Shown here: in pieces, positions 51,167 to 59,869 of the stretch
How positions within the stretch are numbered: position 1 is the first letter of the stretch
Layout: each line of letters starts with the position of its first letter
Source: HGM04593 sp045533955
Lineage (GTDB): Bacteria; Bacteroidota; Bacteroidia; Bacteroidales; Bacteroidaceae
DNA length: 64,000 nucleotides
Direction of reading: 5' to 3'
Assembly (NCBI GenBank): GCA_045533955.1
Contig: JAZSIU010000047.1
Location: 7,014-71,013, forward strand
Position numbers and translations under genes: made by a program
The notes under the pieces: model-generated
Told to the model about the DNA's origin: nothing
What the model saw: only the letters and a program-made list of their open reading frames with translations
The model's database searches: none

Positions 51167-52738
51167 TTACTGCGCGATGTACTGCTCCTCGCCATACTGC
51201 ATCTGAAGCTCTTTGAGCAGCGCCTTGAGGCTGTCGCTCAGTTGCTCGGTTCCCGCAGTGCCGTAGATATTATTGAGCTCGGCGGGGTCTTGTTGCAGGT
51301 CGAAGAGTTCCCAGCTTCCACCCAGTTGCTTCCCTGCAAACTCAGTGGGTACGATGTGAATAAGTTTGTAACGCTCTGTGCGCACTCCAAGATGCGGACG
51401 CACGGTGTGCTCGTCGGGGAATTCGTAATAGTGATAGTAGAGTGCCTTGCGGTTGGGTTCCCATTTTTCGCCTTTGAGCAGAGGCAGCAGCGAGCATCCG
51501 TGAATATCCTCGGGTACCTCGACACCGGCAGCCTCGAGTATTGTGGGAGCATAGTCGATATTCTGAACCATCTGCACAACGTCGCCCTTAACACCACCCG
51601 GAAGACGCATCAGAAGCGGTGTGCGGAACGACTCCTCGTACATAAAGCGCTTGTCGAACCAACCGTGCTCGCCCATATAAAATCCTTGGTCTGAGGTATA
51701 GACGATGAGAGTGTTATCCATAAGCCCCTCGGCCTCGAGGTAATCCAGCACCTGTCCGATGTTACGGTCAACCGAGGTAATTACGCGCAGATAGTCGCGC
51801 ATATACTGTTGGAATTTCCAAGCGTCGAGGTCTTTGCCTTTGGGGTTCTTCTTTTTAAATTCGGCTATTACGCGGTCGTAGTGAGCGTCCCACGCAGCCT
51901 TCTGAGCCGAGTCCATACGACTGTATATTCTGCGTCCGGCAGCCTCAAGGTCGGGACGCGAGTGTATTTCATTCTCTTTGTCGGCCAATTTAAGGTCATA
52001 GACAAGATCCATATCTTTTGCAATAGACATATGCTGCATAAGCGCTGCCTCGCGGCCCTCGTAGCTGTCGTAGAAGGTCTCGGGCAACGGGAAATTAGAG
52101 TCGCTGAAGAGCTCAAGGTCGCAAGTGTCGGGCATCCACGTGCGGTGTGGTGCTTTATGATGCAGCAGCAGACAGAAGGGTTTATTGGCATCGCGGCCAT
52201 TTTCGAGCCAATCGAGCGCAAGCTCCGTGGTTACGTTCGTTGCGTATCCCTTGCGCTGAACCTTCTCGCCGTTGCAGATAAACGTCGGATTGTAGTAATC
52301 GCCCTGCCCTATGAGAATATCCCAATGGTTGAAGCCTGTGGGTTCGGATGTAAGGTGCCACTTTCCAATCACGGCCGTCTCGTAGCCCTGTGCCTGAAGC
52401 AGCTTGGGGAACGTCTGCTGCGAGCCGTCGAACGACGAGCTGTTATCGGTAAAACCGTTCGCCAGACTATGCTTGCCCGTAAGCATACAGGCACGACTGG
52501 GGCCGCTTATAGAATTAGCCACAAAACTGTTTGTGAAGCGTACACCATCGGCGGCAATACGATCGATATTGGGAGTATTTATGTAACGAGTGTCATAGGC
52601 ACTAATTGTCTGATACGAGTGGTCGTCGCACATAATATAAAGGATATTCAAGGGCTTAACCTCTTCCTTCTTCTCTTGGCAGGCTGCAAACGGCAAAAGA
52701 GCTGTTCCGGCCAACGAAAGGCATACGATGTTTTTCAT
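51167..52738 (-). CDS. Ser-type S1 sulfatase lipoprotein
   Basis: A 523-residue exported sulfatase; the signal peptide has a lipobox-like FAAC (Cys 20). The signature is SGPSRACMLTGKHSL, where the first Ser becomes formylglycine; metal ligands are in YIMCDDHS and YTSDQGFYMGEHGW. The sequence resembles the S1 subfamily that acts on sulfated GlcNAc of mucin or heparan glycans, which fits the hexosamine genes in the operon; the exact substrate is inferred. First gene of the four-gene operon, with its maturase next. A -7 element TATTTTTG lies at 52793-52786. Confidence 0.93.
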   Translation of the reverse strand: MKNIVCLSLAGTALLPFAACQEKKEEVKPLNILYIMCDDHSYQTISAYDTRYINTPNIDRIAADGVRFTNSFVANSISGPSRACMLTGKHSLANGFTDNSSSFDGSQQTFPKLLQAQGYETAVIGKWHLTSEPTGFNHWDILIGQGDYYNPTFICNGEKVQRKGYATNVTTELALDWLENGRDANKPFCLLLHHKAPHRTWMPDTCDLELFSDSNFPLPETFYDSYEGREAALMQHMSIAKDMDLVYDLKLADKENEIHSRPDLEAAGRRIYSRMDSAQKAAWDAHYDRVIAEFKKKNPKGKDLDAWKFQQYMRDYLRVITSVDRNIGQVLDYLEAEGLMDNTLIVYTSDQGFYMGEHGWFDKRFMYEESFRTPLLMRLPGGVKGDVVQMVQNIDYAPTILEAAGVEVPEDIHGCSLLPLLKGEKWEPNRKALYYHYYEFPDEHTVRPHLGVRTERYKLIHIVPTEFAGKQLGGSWELFDLQQDPAELNNIYGTAGTEQLSDSLKALLKELQMQYGEEQYIAQ

Positions 52739-52785
52739 TTGTGTTTTTATATTTTACGGTTTAACAGTTTGATTGTTTATTTTTG

Positions 52786-52793
52786 CAAAAATA
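52786..52793 (-). promoter_or_regulatory. Promoter -7 element of the sulfatase operon
   Basis: TATTTTTG followed by C on the minus strand, about 48 bases before the ATG. Confidence 0.55.
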
Positions 52794-52930
52794 AAACTTT
52801 TTGAAAAATAACAGATATTTTATCAATATAATTTATACTTAAAAAATCAAAAAAAATCAGAATCGTAGGACGAATAATAACAAAAAGCGCTCGAATGCGT
52901 CTATTCTGGCAACGAGCCCTCTACGTAGCC

Positions 52931-52966
52931 GAGAAGATTTTTGAGCCCGACCATTTTAAGAAGATA
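52931..52966 (+). pseudogene. Remnant of phosphatidylserine decarboxylase coding sequence
   Basis: A 36-base segment matches the psd coding strand (39248-39212): GAGAAG, one changed base, then 22 identical bases (TTTTTGAGCCCGACCATTTT plus AA), one missing base, and GAAGATA. It would encode EKIFEPDHFK. It lies in an intergenic region next to the glcK-type terminator and has no usable frame beyond about 40 codons. Confidence 0.55.
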
Positions 52967-53008
52967 AAAAACTCCTGCACCGCAACACAAACATTACGGC
53001 GCAGGAGA
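52966..53008 (-). terminator. Terminator after the ROK kinase gene
   Basis: On the minus strand CTCCTGCGCCG pairs with CGGTGCAGGAG, followed by TTTTTT. Confidence 0.85.
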
Positions 53009-53035
53009 ATATTCTAATAAATCACCTGTCTTTTA

Positions 53036-53992
53036 TCAATCTTTCCAGCCAAGAGCCGAAGCACCAAGAACGGCAGCATCTGCACCGGGCAGAGAAGATT
53101 TAAGCACTTTCACCTTGTCCTTCCACAAGAACACCACATTCTCGTTCATTCTCTTGCGGATGGGCTCTAGCAAAAGCTCGCCTGCATTTGCAAGGCCTCC
53201 GAAAAGTACAATCGCCTCGGGAGCCGAGAATGCAATAAAATTACAGAAAGCATCGCCAAGCACCGCGCCCGTAAAATCGAAAATCTCCTTCGCCAGCTTG
53301 TCGCCCTCCATTGCAGCATCGAAGAGCATCTTCGAGGTTAGCTTGTCGCACTCGATATTGCGCAACACACTCTCGTCGGTGCGAGTGCCCAACCATATTT
53401 TCGCAGTGCGCACAATACCCGTTGCCGAAGCGTAAGTCTCGAGACAGTCTGTACGACCACAACCGCAGGCACGCCCCTCGAGCACGGGAGCCGTAACGTG
53501 TCCAAGCTCACCGGCAAAGCCATCGTGTCCATAGATAAGCTGACCATTGGAAACGATACCACTACCAACGCCCGTACCCAAAGTAATAACGATAAAATCC
53601 TTCATACCCTGAGCAACACCATATTTCATCTCGCCTATTGCAGCAGCATTAGCATCGTTTGTAACCTTAGTTGGGAGACCTGTCTTTTGCTCAATCAACC
53701 AACCCAGAGGCACAATACCCTTCCACGGCAGATTGGCAGCGTTAACAATCTCGCCAGTGTAGTAGTTGGCCATAGGGGCACCAATACCGACACCCTCTAT
53801 TTTACCCTCGCAGCCATTCTCCTTGGCAAGTTTGGCAATTACCTTTGCAACAGCATCGGTGTAATCCTCAATCTCGCGATAAGCCTGAGTTTTCACCGAG
53901 TCATCCTTAGCCAAAATATGTCCTTTGACATCTACAAGACCAATGACAGTATTTGTTCCGCCAAGGTCGATTCCTATTACATAGCTTTCCAT
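53036..53992 (-). CDS. ROK family sugar kinase (glucokinase-like)
   Basis: A 318-residue cytosolic kinase that phosphorylates glucose or an N-acetylhexosamine. ATP-binding IGIDLGGTNTVIGLVD at the N terminus, VTNDANAAAIGEMKYG (catalytic Asp), GTGVGSGIVSNGQLI, and the ROK zinc motif with CGCGRTDCLETY. Length is normal. Its position next to the sulfated glycan operon and GH109 suggests use of released hexosamine or glucose. It has its own promoter (TACATTCG at 54051-54044) and terminator. Confidence 0.93.
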   Translation of the reverse strand: MESYVIGIDLGGTNTVIGLVDVKGHILAKDDSVKTQAYREIEDYTDAVAKVIAKLAKENGCEGKIEGVGIGAPMANYYTGEIVNAANLPWKGIVPLGWLIEQKTGLPTKVTNDANAAAIGEMKYGVAQGMKDFIVITLGTGVGSGIVSNGQLIYGHDGFAGELGHVTAPVLEGRACGCGRTDCLETYASATGIVRTAKIWLGTRTDESVLRNIECDKLTSKMLFDAAMEGDKLAKEIFDFTGAVLGDAFCNFIAFSAPEAIVLFGGLANAGELLLEPIRKRMNENVVFLWKDKVKVLKSSLPGADAAVLGASALGWKD

Positions 53993-54043
53993 AAAAAACT
54001 TAAAATATTTGGTTAGTTAAAATTATCAAATACGTTCATTTTG

Positions 54044-54051
54044 CGAATGTA
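54044..54051 (-). promoter_or_regulatory. Promoter -7 element of the ROK gene
   Basis: TACATTCG followed by C on the minus strand. Confidence 0.5.
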
Positions 54052-54134
54052 TATATTTTTTTTTATTTTCCGAGGCAATAAAGCCAAAAATATAAAAAAA
54101 AGAAAAAAAGGCTTTAATATTCCATTTTATTATA

Positions 54135-54142
54135 TATCTTTG
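54135..54142 (+). promoter_or_regulatory. Promoter -7 element of the GH109 gene
   Basis: TATCTTTG followed by C, 60 bases before the ATG. Confidence 0.65.
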
Positions 54143-54202
54143 CAGAAATAACAAGCACATATCTTATAAACATAAATAACTCAACTATTAAACACATTCA
54201 AA

Positions 54203-55882
54203 ATGAATTTTAAGAATCTTTTAGCTTCTGCATTTGTTGCAGTAATGGCTTTTGCCGGTACAACGGCACAAGCACAATCTTTGTCGAGCTCGACAAAGTG
54301 GCATTGGGACAAAGGTACTATCGTTGTTGAGACACCCGAGCGTCCCGAGGGACAGCAGCACGCATTAAACCTTGCCGTTGCTCCCATTAAGACTGTTCGC
54401 GTAGCGTTTGTAGGTCTTGGTATGCGTGGCGACGGTGCCGTTATCCGTTTCTGCCGTATTCCCGGTGTCGAGATTGTTGCTCTTTGCGACTACGAGTACA
54501 ATCGCGCCGAGGAGTGCAATAAGTTCTTGCGCGAGCAGGGCCTTATGCCCGCCGACATCTACTCGGGCGAGAAGGGTTACGAGGAGCTTTGCAAGCGAGA
54601 TGACATCGACCTCGTTTACATTGCAGCCGATTGGAACCACCACTATCCCATCGCAAAATTCGCTATTGAGAATGGCAAGCACGCTGCAATTGAGGTGCCT
54701 TCGGCTATGAACCTCGAGCAGTGCTGGAGCCTTATCAACCTCTCTGAGCAGAAGCGTCTCCACTGCTTCATCCTCGAGAATTGCTGCTACGACGACTACG
54801 AAATGAACGCTCTTGCAATGGCTCAGGACGGAGTATTCGGTGAGATTATCCGCGCCGAGGGTGCTTACATCCACAGCCTCGAGTGGTTCTGGGATGCTTA
54901 TTGGAAAGACCCCGCCGACAACGACACAGACAACCTCCACTGGCGTCTTAAATATAACAAGGAGAATCGTGGCGACCTCTACGCTACTCACGGCCTTGGC
55001 CCCGTTGCTCAGTGCCTCGACATTCACCGTGGCGACCGCTTCACCACCCTCGTAGCAATGGACACCGATCCTTTCTTCGGCAAGGAGCTCGTTAAGGAGA
55101 AAACCGGCAAGGAGTGCAAGGAGTTCCGCAACGGCGACCACACAACAACTCTTATGCGTACAGCAAAGGGTAAGGTTGTTGAGATTCAGCACAACGTAAT
55201 GACCCCCCAGCCCTACAACCGCCTCTTCAAGCTCACAGGTACAAAGGGCTACGCAACAAAGTACCCCACACCCGAGTTTGCACTCTCGGGCGAGGCACTC
55301 AAAGGCACAGGCGCCCCCAAGGTTGACAATCTGAACGCTCACGGCTTTATGAACGCCGAGCAGAAGCAGGCTCTTCAGGCAAAATACTACCACCCCATCC
55401 TCAAAAAGTATGTTGAGAAGGGTCGCGACCTCGGTCACGGTGGTATGGACTTTGTAATGGACTCTCGTCTTGTATATTGTTTGCAGAATGGTCTGCCCCT
55501 TGATATGGACGTATATGATATGGCAGAGTGGTGCTGCTTGGCCGAGCTCGGTACATTGTCAATGGACAACAACAGCGCAGCCGTTACATTCCCCGATTTT
55601 ACTCGTGGCTACTGGAACGAGCAGAAGGGTTACAAGCACGCATTCGCTACTCCCGAGGCCGAGGCAGCCACAGAGGCTGAGGCCGAGGCTTACAGCGCTG
55701 CACAGAAAGAGGTAACAGCCAAGAAGAACCTTTGGGCTCTCTACGACGCAGTTCAGGCCGCCAAGGCTGCCGGCGACGCAAAGGCCGAGGCTAAGGCTCA
55801 GAAGAAGCTCGACTCAGCTAAAGCATCTGCCGAAAAGGCTATTGAAAAGGCTCTGAAGAAGGCTCTTGCAGCAAAGAAGTAA
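54203..55882 (+). CDS. Exported GH109-type Gfo/Idh/MocA protein with Ala/Lys/Glu-rich tail
   Basis: A 559-residue exported protein (signal peptide ends TTAQAQ). The Rossmann domain (VAFVGLGMRGDGAVIRF, VVALCDYEYNRAEECN in the variant form IVALCDYEYN) binds NAD; GH109 enzymes use it to hydrolyse alpha-GalNAc. Typical motifs are EVPSAMNLEQCWSL, ILENCCYDDYEMNALAM, RGDLYATHGLGPVAQCL and the end block SMDNNSAAVTFPDFTRGYW. From about residue 485 there is a 70-residue Ala/Glu/Lys-rich helical tail (EAEAATEAEAEAYSAAQ, KALKKALAAKK) not usual in the family. The gene uses many T-ending and GCT/CTT codons, unlike its neighbours, consistent with high expression. Terminator follows. Confidence 0.9.
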   Translation: MNFKNLLASAFVAVMAFAGTTAQAQSLSSSTKWHWDKGTIVVETPERPEGQQHALNLAVAPIKTVRVAFVGLGMRGDGAVIRFCRIPGVEIVALCDYEYNRAEECNKFLREQGLMPADIYSGEKGYEELCKRDDIDLVYIAADWNHHYPIAKFAIENGKHAAIEVPSAMNLEQCWSLINLSEQKRLHCFILENCCYDDYEMNALAMAQDGVFGEIIRAEGAYIHSLEWFWDAYWKDPADNDTDNLHWRLKYNKENRGDLYATHGLGPVAQCLDIHRGDRFTTLVAMDTDPFFGKELVKEKTGKECKEFRNGDHTTTLMRTAKGKVVEIQHNVMTPQPYNRLFKLTGTKGYATKYPTPEFALSGEALKGTGAPKVDNLNAHGFMNAEQKQALQAKYYHPILKKYVEKGRDLGHGGMDFVMDSRLVYCLQNGLPLDMDVYDMAEWCCLAELGTLSMDNNSAAVTFPDFTRGYWNEQKGYKHAFATPEAEAATEAEAEAYSAAQKEVTAKKNLWALYDAVQAAKAAGDAKAEAKAQKKLDSAKASAEKAIEKALKKALAAKK

Positions 55883-55895
55883 TTCCTTTTTAGAA

Positions 55896-55943
55896 ATTCA
55901 AACAAAAAGGTAGGCCCTAAAAAGCCTACCTTTTTGTTTGAAT
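55896..55943 (+). terminator. Terminator after GH109
   Basis: ATTCAAACAAAAAGGTAGGC pairs with GCCTACCTTTTTGTTTGAAT. Confidence 0.93.
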
Positions 55944-56241
55944 CCACTCTTTAAAAATTCTGCAACAAAGAAGCGCTATCAGCCTTTAATATAAAGACAA
56001 AAGAGAGGGCAGATAAAAAGCAGGATAAAACCCAAGTAATCATCTGATACACTTTTATTTACAGAAATTATCATTAACACGATAAAATGGGTCTTACAAA
56101 GCAGTCGGACTTTGCTGTCCTACTTTATTTCAACACAAGAAATACAAAATAGAATCCTTATAAGGCATAATTGCAAATCCCGGCCACCGACAATAATACA
56201 TCTAAATATCTTCGGCATACATTTAAAAGTATAAAGAGACA
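55944..56241. other. AT-rich intergenic region without a recognised gene
   Basis: About 300 bases between convergent GH109 and kbl. The longest ATG frame is about 21 codons. No repeat of the families described here was seen. Confidence 0.5.
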
Positions 56242-56276
56242 AAAAAGTGTGAAAGCCGTCGGCCCTCACACTTTTT
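56242..56276 (-). terminator. Terminator after kbl
   Basis: AAAAAGTGTGA pairs with TCACACTTTTT on either strand. Confidence 0.85.
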
Positions 56277-56298
56277 AATATCTAAAAGCAATCTATAA

Positions 56299-57489
56299 TT
56301 ACTTAATCACACCAAGTTCCTTACCCACCTTAATAAAAGCAGCAATTGCTCGGTCGAGGTGCTCGGGCTCGTGTCCGGCCGACAACTGCACACGGATGCG
56401 CGCCTGTCCTTTGGGAACAACAGGATAATAGAAACCCGTAACAAAAATACCCTCCTCGGCCATCTTTGATGCGAAAATCTGCGAGAGCTTGGCATCGTAA
56501 AGCATCACTGCACAAATAGCCGACTGCGTAGGCTTAATGTCGAATCCGGCAGCCATCATCTTATCGCGGAAATAGTTTACATTAGCTTGGAGTTTATCGT
56601 GCAGAGCATCACTCTCGCCCAACATCTTAAACATCTCGATAGACGCACCAACCACCGAAGGAGGCAACGAATTTGAGAAAAGATAGGGACGCGAACGCTG
56701 ACGGAGCATATCAATAATCTCCTTGCGACCCGTTGTGAAGCCACCTACGGCACCGCCAAAGGCCTTACCCAGCGTACCGGTGAAAATATCAATGCGGCCG
56801 TAGCAATCGAATTGCTCGGCAACGCCGTGGCCCGTAGCGCCCACCACACCGGCCGAGTGGCTCTCGTCAACCATCACAAGAGCATCATATTTCTCGGCAA
56901 GGTCGCATATTTTATCCATAGGTGCCACATTACCATCCATTGAGAATACACCATCGGTAACAACGATGCGGAAGCGTTGAGCCTGAGCCTCCTGCAAACA
57001 GCGCTCAAGGTCGGCCATATCAGCGTTGGCATAACGGTAACGCTGCGCCTTACACAGACGCACTCCGTCGATGATTGAAGCGTGATTCAAAGAGTCCGAA
57101 ATAATGGCATCCTCGGCCGTAAAGAGGGGCTCGAACACACCACCGTTGGCATCGAAGCAGGCAGCGTACAAAATAGTATCATCGGTCTTAAAATAGTCGG
57201 CAATAGCCTTTTCGAGCACCTTGTGGCTGTCCTGTGTACCACAGATGAAGCGCACCGACGACATACCGAAGCCACGCTCGTGCATAGCCTCCTCGGCAGC
57301 CTTTATCAAGCGAGGATTGTTAGCCAATCCAAGATAGTTGTTCGCACAAAAATTAAGAGCTTTTGAGCCATCCTCAAGGGTAATCTCGGCAGCCTGCTGC
57401 GAAGCGATATTACGCTCTCTCTTGTAGAGTCCCGCCTCATCTATTGCAGCAAGCTCATTCTGCAAATGCTGTTGAAATTTTCCGTACAT
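56299..57489 (-). CDS. kbl: Glycine C-acetyltransferase (2-amino-3-ketobutyrate CoA ligase)
   Basis: Splits 2-amino-3-ketobutyrate with CoA to glycine and acetyl-CoA. The 396-residue PLP enzyme of the alpha-oxoamine synthase family has LNFCANNYLGLANNPR, MVDESHSAGVVGATGHG and the PLP lysine in TGTLGKAFGGAVGG. Divergent from the threonine dehydrogenase gene at 57.8 kb, whose product is its substrate, so the two form a threonine degradation pair. A -7 element TATCTTCG lies at 57555-57548. Confidence 0.96.
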   Translation of the reverse strand: MYGKFQQHLQNELAAIDEAGLYKRERNIASQQAAEITLEDGSKALNFCANNYLGLANNPRLIKAAEEAMHERGFGMSSVRFICGTQDSHKVLEKAIADYFKTDDTILYAACFDANGGVFEPLFTAEDAIISDSLNHASIIDGVRLCKAQRYRYANADMADLERCLQEAQAQRFRIVVTDGVFSMDGNVAPMDKICDLAEKYDALVMVDESHSAGVVGATGHGVAEQFDCYGRIDIFTGTLGKAFGGAVGGFTTGRKEIIDMLRQRSRPYLFSNSLPPSVVGASIEMFKMLGESDALHDKLQANVNYFRDKMMAAGFDIKPTQSAICAVMLYDAKLSQIFASKMAEEGIFVTGFYYPVVPKGQARIRVQLSAGHEPEHLDRAIAAFIKVGKELGVIK

Positions 57490-57547
57490 AGTTGTATTAT
57501 AATTTAATAGGGTTTATACTTCTGTTAAAAACACTCTTTTCAATGTG

Positions 57548-57555
57548 CGAAGATA
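57548..57555 (-). promoter_or_regulatory. kbl promoter -7 element
   Basis: TATCTTCG followed by C on the minus strand. Confidence 0.55.
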
Positions 57556-57675
57556 CTCTTTTTTACAAAAAACAGCATAATTTTATAAGAAAAAACAGAG
57601 TTTTTAGAAATTTAAACAGTTACTAAATATTATAAAAAAAAGTCCCAAGCAGATGAAAATAAACAAAAATAAATG

Positions 57676-57683
57676 TATATTCG
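57676..57683 (+). promoter_or_regulatory. Threonine dehydrogenase promoter -7 element
   Basis: TATATTCG followed by C, 76 bases before the ATG. Confidence 0.55.
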
Positions 57684-57759
57684 CAGTAGTTTTTTTTAAA
57701 AAAAAACAAAAAAACGACACACTCTAACTAACGTATAAATTTAAAACTCTGATAATCAA

Positions 57760-58716
57760 ATGAAAAATGTTCTTATTATCGGTTCAACCGGACAAATCGG
57801 TTCCGAGCTTACAATGACATTGCGCAAACAGATTCCCGACGGGAACATAGTAGCAGGATACATTCGCGGAGCCGAGCCTAAAGGCGAATTATTGGAGAGT
57901 GGCCCATCGGCCGTAGCCAATGTATGCGACGCAGCACAGCTTGCCGAGGTTGTGTCTAAATATAAGATTGACACAATATACAACCTTGCAGCACTTCTCT
58001 CGGCCGTAGCCGAGGCCAAGCCTTTGCTCGCTTGGGACATTCAGATGAACGGCCTTATCAACATCCTCGAGATTGCCCGCGAGAAGAATTGCGCCGTGTT
58101 TACCCCCAGCTCAATAGGCTCGTTCGGCCCCAACACACCGCGCGTAAACACCCCGCAGGACACTATACAGCGCCCCCGCACTATGTACGGCGTTACAAAG
58201 GTGGCAACCGAGCTTCTGAGCGACTACTACCACACAAAATACGGCGTTGACACACGTGCCGTACGCTTCCCCGGCCTCATCTCGAACGTAACTCTTCCCG
58301 GCGGCGGAACAACCGACTATGCGGTAGAGATTTACTATGCGGCAGTAAAGGGCGAGGATTTTGCCTGCCCCATCAAGGCCGGAACATTTATGGATATGAT
58401 GTATATGCCCGATGCACTCAAAGCAGCCATCGACATTATGAATGCCGACCCCTCTCGCCTTGTTCACCGCAACGCATTCAACGTTGCCTCAATGAGTTTC
58501 GACCCCGAGATTATAAAAAATGCCATCCTAAAATATATCCCCGACTTTAAGATGCACTATGTTGACGATCCCGTGCGTCAGGCAATTGCCGAGTCGTGGC
58601 CCGACAAAATGGACGACAGCTGCGCACGCGAGGAGTGGGATTGGGCCCCCTCGTACGACCTCGACAGTATGACGGTCGATATGATTAAGGTGCTTCGCGA
58701 GCGCTACGGAAAATAA
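57760..58716 (+). CDS. L-threonine 3-dehydrogenase, short-chain (epimerase-like) type
   Basis: Oxidises threonine to 2-amino-3-ketobutyrate with NAD. The 318-residue extended SDR protein has NVLIIGSTGQIGSEL (glycine-rich NAD loop), NLAALLSAVAEAKP, TPSSIGSFGPNTP, and the YGVTK active site (Tyr and Lys). The GGGTTDYAVEIYYAA and MYMPDALKA segments are typical of the SDR-type TDH. Divergent from kbl with a 270-base shared intergenic region, so the two may be co-regulated. Confidence 0.93.
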   Translation: MKNVLIIGSTGQIGSELTMTLRKQIPDGNIVAGYIRGAEPKGELLESGPSAVANVCDAAQLAEVVSKYKIDTIYNLAALLSAVAEAKPLLAWDIQMNGLINILEIAREKNCAVFTPSSIGSFGPNTPRVNTPQDTIQRPRTMYGVTKVATELLSDYYHTKYGVDTRAVRFPGLISNVTLPGGGTTDYAVEIYYAAVKGEDFACPIKAGTFMDMMYMPDALKAAIDIMNADPSRLVHRNAFNVASMSFDPEIIKNAILKYIPDFKMHYVDDPVRQAIAESWPDKMDDSCAREEWDWAPSYDLDSMTVDMIKVLRERYGK

Positions 58717-58738
58717 AGTCTCTTAACCGAGACGTTTA

Positions 58739-58781
58739 TACAATTAAAGGCTGACTTTTTAAGGGTCAGCCTTTAATTGTA
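58739..58781 (+). terminator. Terminator between threonine dehydrogenase and nadA
   Basis: TACAATTAAAGGCTGAC pairs with GTCAGCCTTTAATTGTA; serves both convergent genes. Confidence 0.9.
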
Positions 58782-58797
58782 TAAAAAAAAGAGCGGA

Positions 58798-59790
58798 TTA
58801 TTTCTTCATCTTTGCCGAAATTTCGAGCATACGCTCGATGGGTAATTTTGCCCGCTCGCGCAGTTGCTCGTCAAGCTCGACAAAAGGCCATTCATATTTT
58901 AGGCAGTTGTACAGTTTCTCAAGGGTGTTTAGGCGCATATAGGCACACTCGTTGCAGGCGCAGCTACCACTCATCGGAGGCACGGGGATAAAATTCTTCT
59001 CGGGACAGCGTTTTTGCATCTCGTGCAAGATACCACTCTCGGTCGCTACTATGAATGTATCGCACGCATCATTCTGTGCAAAAGTCAATATTGCCGCCGT
59101 CGAGCCTACATAGTCGGCAAGGGCAAGCACGCTACTCTTGCACTCGGGATGAGCGAGCACTTTTGCCGCGGGATAGGCAGCCTTGAGTTCGACAATCTTC
59201 TCGACCGAAAATTGTTCGTGAACGTGGCAGCCGCCGTCCCACAAAAGCATATTGCGGCCGGTAACAGCGTTCAGATAGCCTCCGAGGTTCTTGTCGGGCG
59301 CAAAGATTATCTTCTCGTCGACGGGCAGACTATCGACAATCTCGCGTGCATTGGACGAGGTTACAACAATGTCAGTGTGCGCCTTCACCGCCGCCGAGGT
59401 ATTAACGTAGGCAAGCACTTTGTAGCCCGGATGCTGCTCTTTGAAGCGTGCAAGCTCGTCGGCCGGGCAGCTGTCGGCAAGCGAGCAGCCTGCCCCAAGG
59501 TCGGGCAGAAGCACTTTTTTGTCGGGGCAAAGAATTTTGTTTGTCTCGGCCATAAAGTGAACGCCACACATTACAATAATATCGGCTGTGGTTGTTGCAG
59601 CCTGTTGGGCAAGCGCAAGGCTGTCGCCCACAAAATCGGCAACATCCTGAATCTCGTTGCGCGTATAATAGTGTCCCATTATCACTGCGTTCTTTTGGGC
59701 GCACAGACGGCGAATCTCGGCCTTTAGGTCAATATCCGAGGGGACGGGCTCGTCAACGTAGCCTTTCTCTATCCATTCACTCTTTATCAT
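58798..59790 (-). CDS. nadA: Quinolinate synthase A
   Basis: Condenses iminoaspartate and dihydroxyacetone phosphate to quinolinate for NAD synthesis, using a [4Fe-4S] cluster. The 330-residue protein shows MGHYYTRNEIQDVADFVGDSLALAQ, VMCGVHFMAET (first Cys), PDLGAGCSLADSC and CACNECAYMRLNTLEKL (last Cys pair). Normal length. nadB and nadC are not in the window. Promoter TATCTTCG at 59830-59823. Confidence 0.96.
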   Translation of the reverse strand: MIKSEWIEKGYVDEPVPSDIDLKAEIRRLCAQKNAVIMGHYYTRNEIQDVADFVGDSLALAQQAATTTADIIVMCGVHFMAETNKILCPDKKVLLPDLGAGCSLADSCPADELARFKEQHPGYKVLAYVNTSAAVKAHTDIVVTSSNAREIVDSLPVDEKIIFAPDKNLGGYLNAVTGRNMLLWDGGCHVHEQFSVEKIVELKAAYPAAKVLAHPECKSSVLALADYVGSTAAILTFAQNDACDTFIVATESGILHEMQKRCPEKNFIPVPPMSGSCACNECAYMRLNTLEKLYNCLKYEWPFVELDEQLRERAKLPIERMLEISAKMKK

Positions 59791-59822
59791 AGGTCAGTTG
59801 TTTTAAACGTTGTATTTTATCG

Positions 59823-59830
59823 CGAAGATA
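59823..59830 (-). promoter_or_regulatory. nadA promoter -7 element
   Basis: TATCTTCG followed by CG on the minus strand, 33 bases before the ATG. Confidence 0.6.
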
Positions 59831-59869
59831 CGAAAATTCCCGCACAACAATTCCACTCGTTATGTTTTT

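Noticed and set aside
52895..53019. Short frame of about 40 codons covering the psd-like fragment
   Set aside because: It runs through the ROK gene terminator, has no promoter or leader, and matches psd only over a dozen codons.
54365..55438. Open reading frame of 357 codons on the minus strand
   Set aside because: Antisense to the GH109 gene, with a low-complexity Val/Leu-rich product; a shadow frame.
56090..56160. Short frame beginning ATGGGTCTTAC in the GH109-kbl gap
   Set aside because: Only 21 codons, no promoter, no similarity seen.
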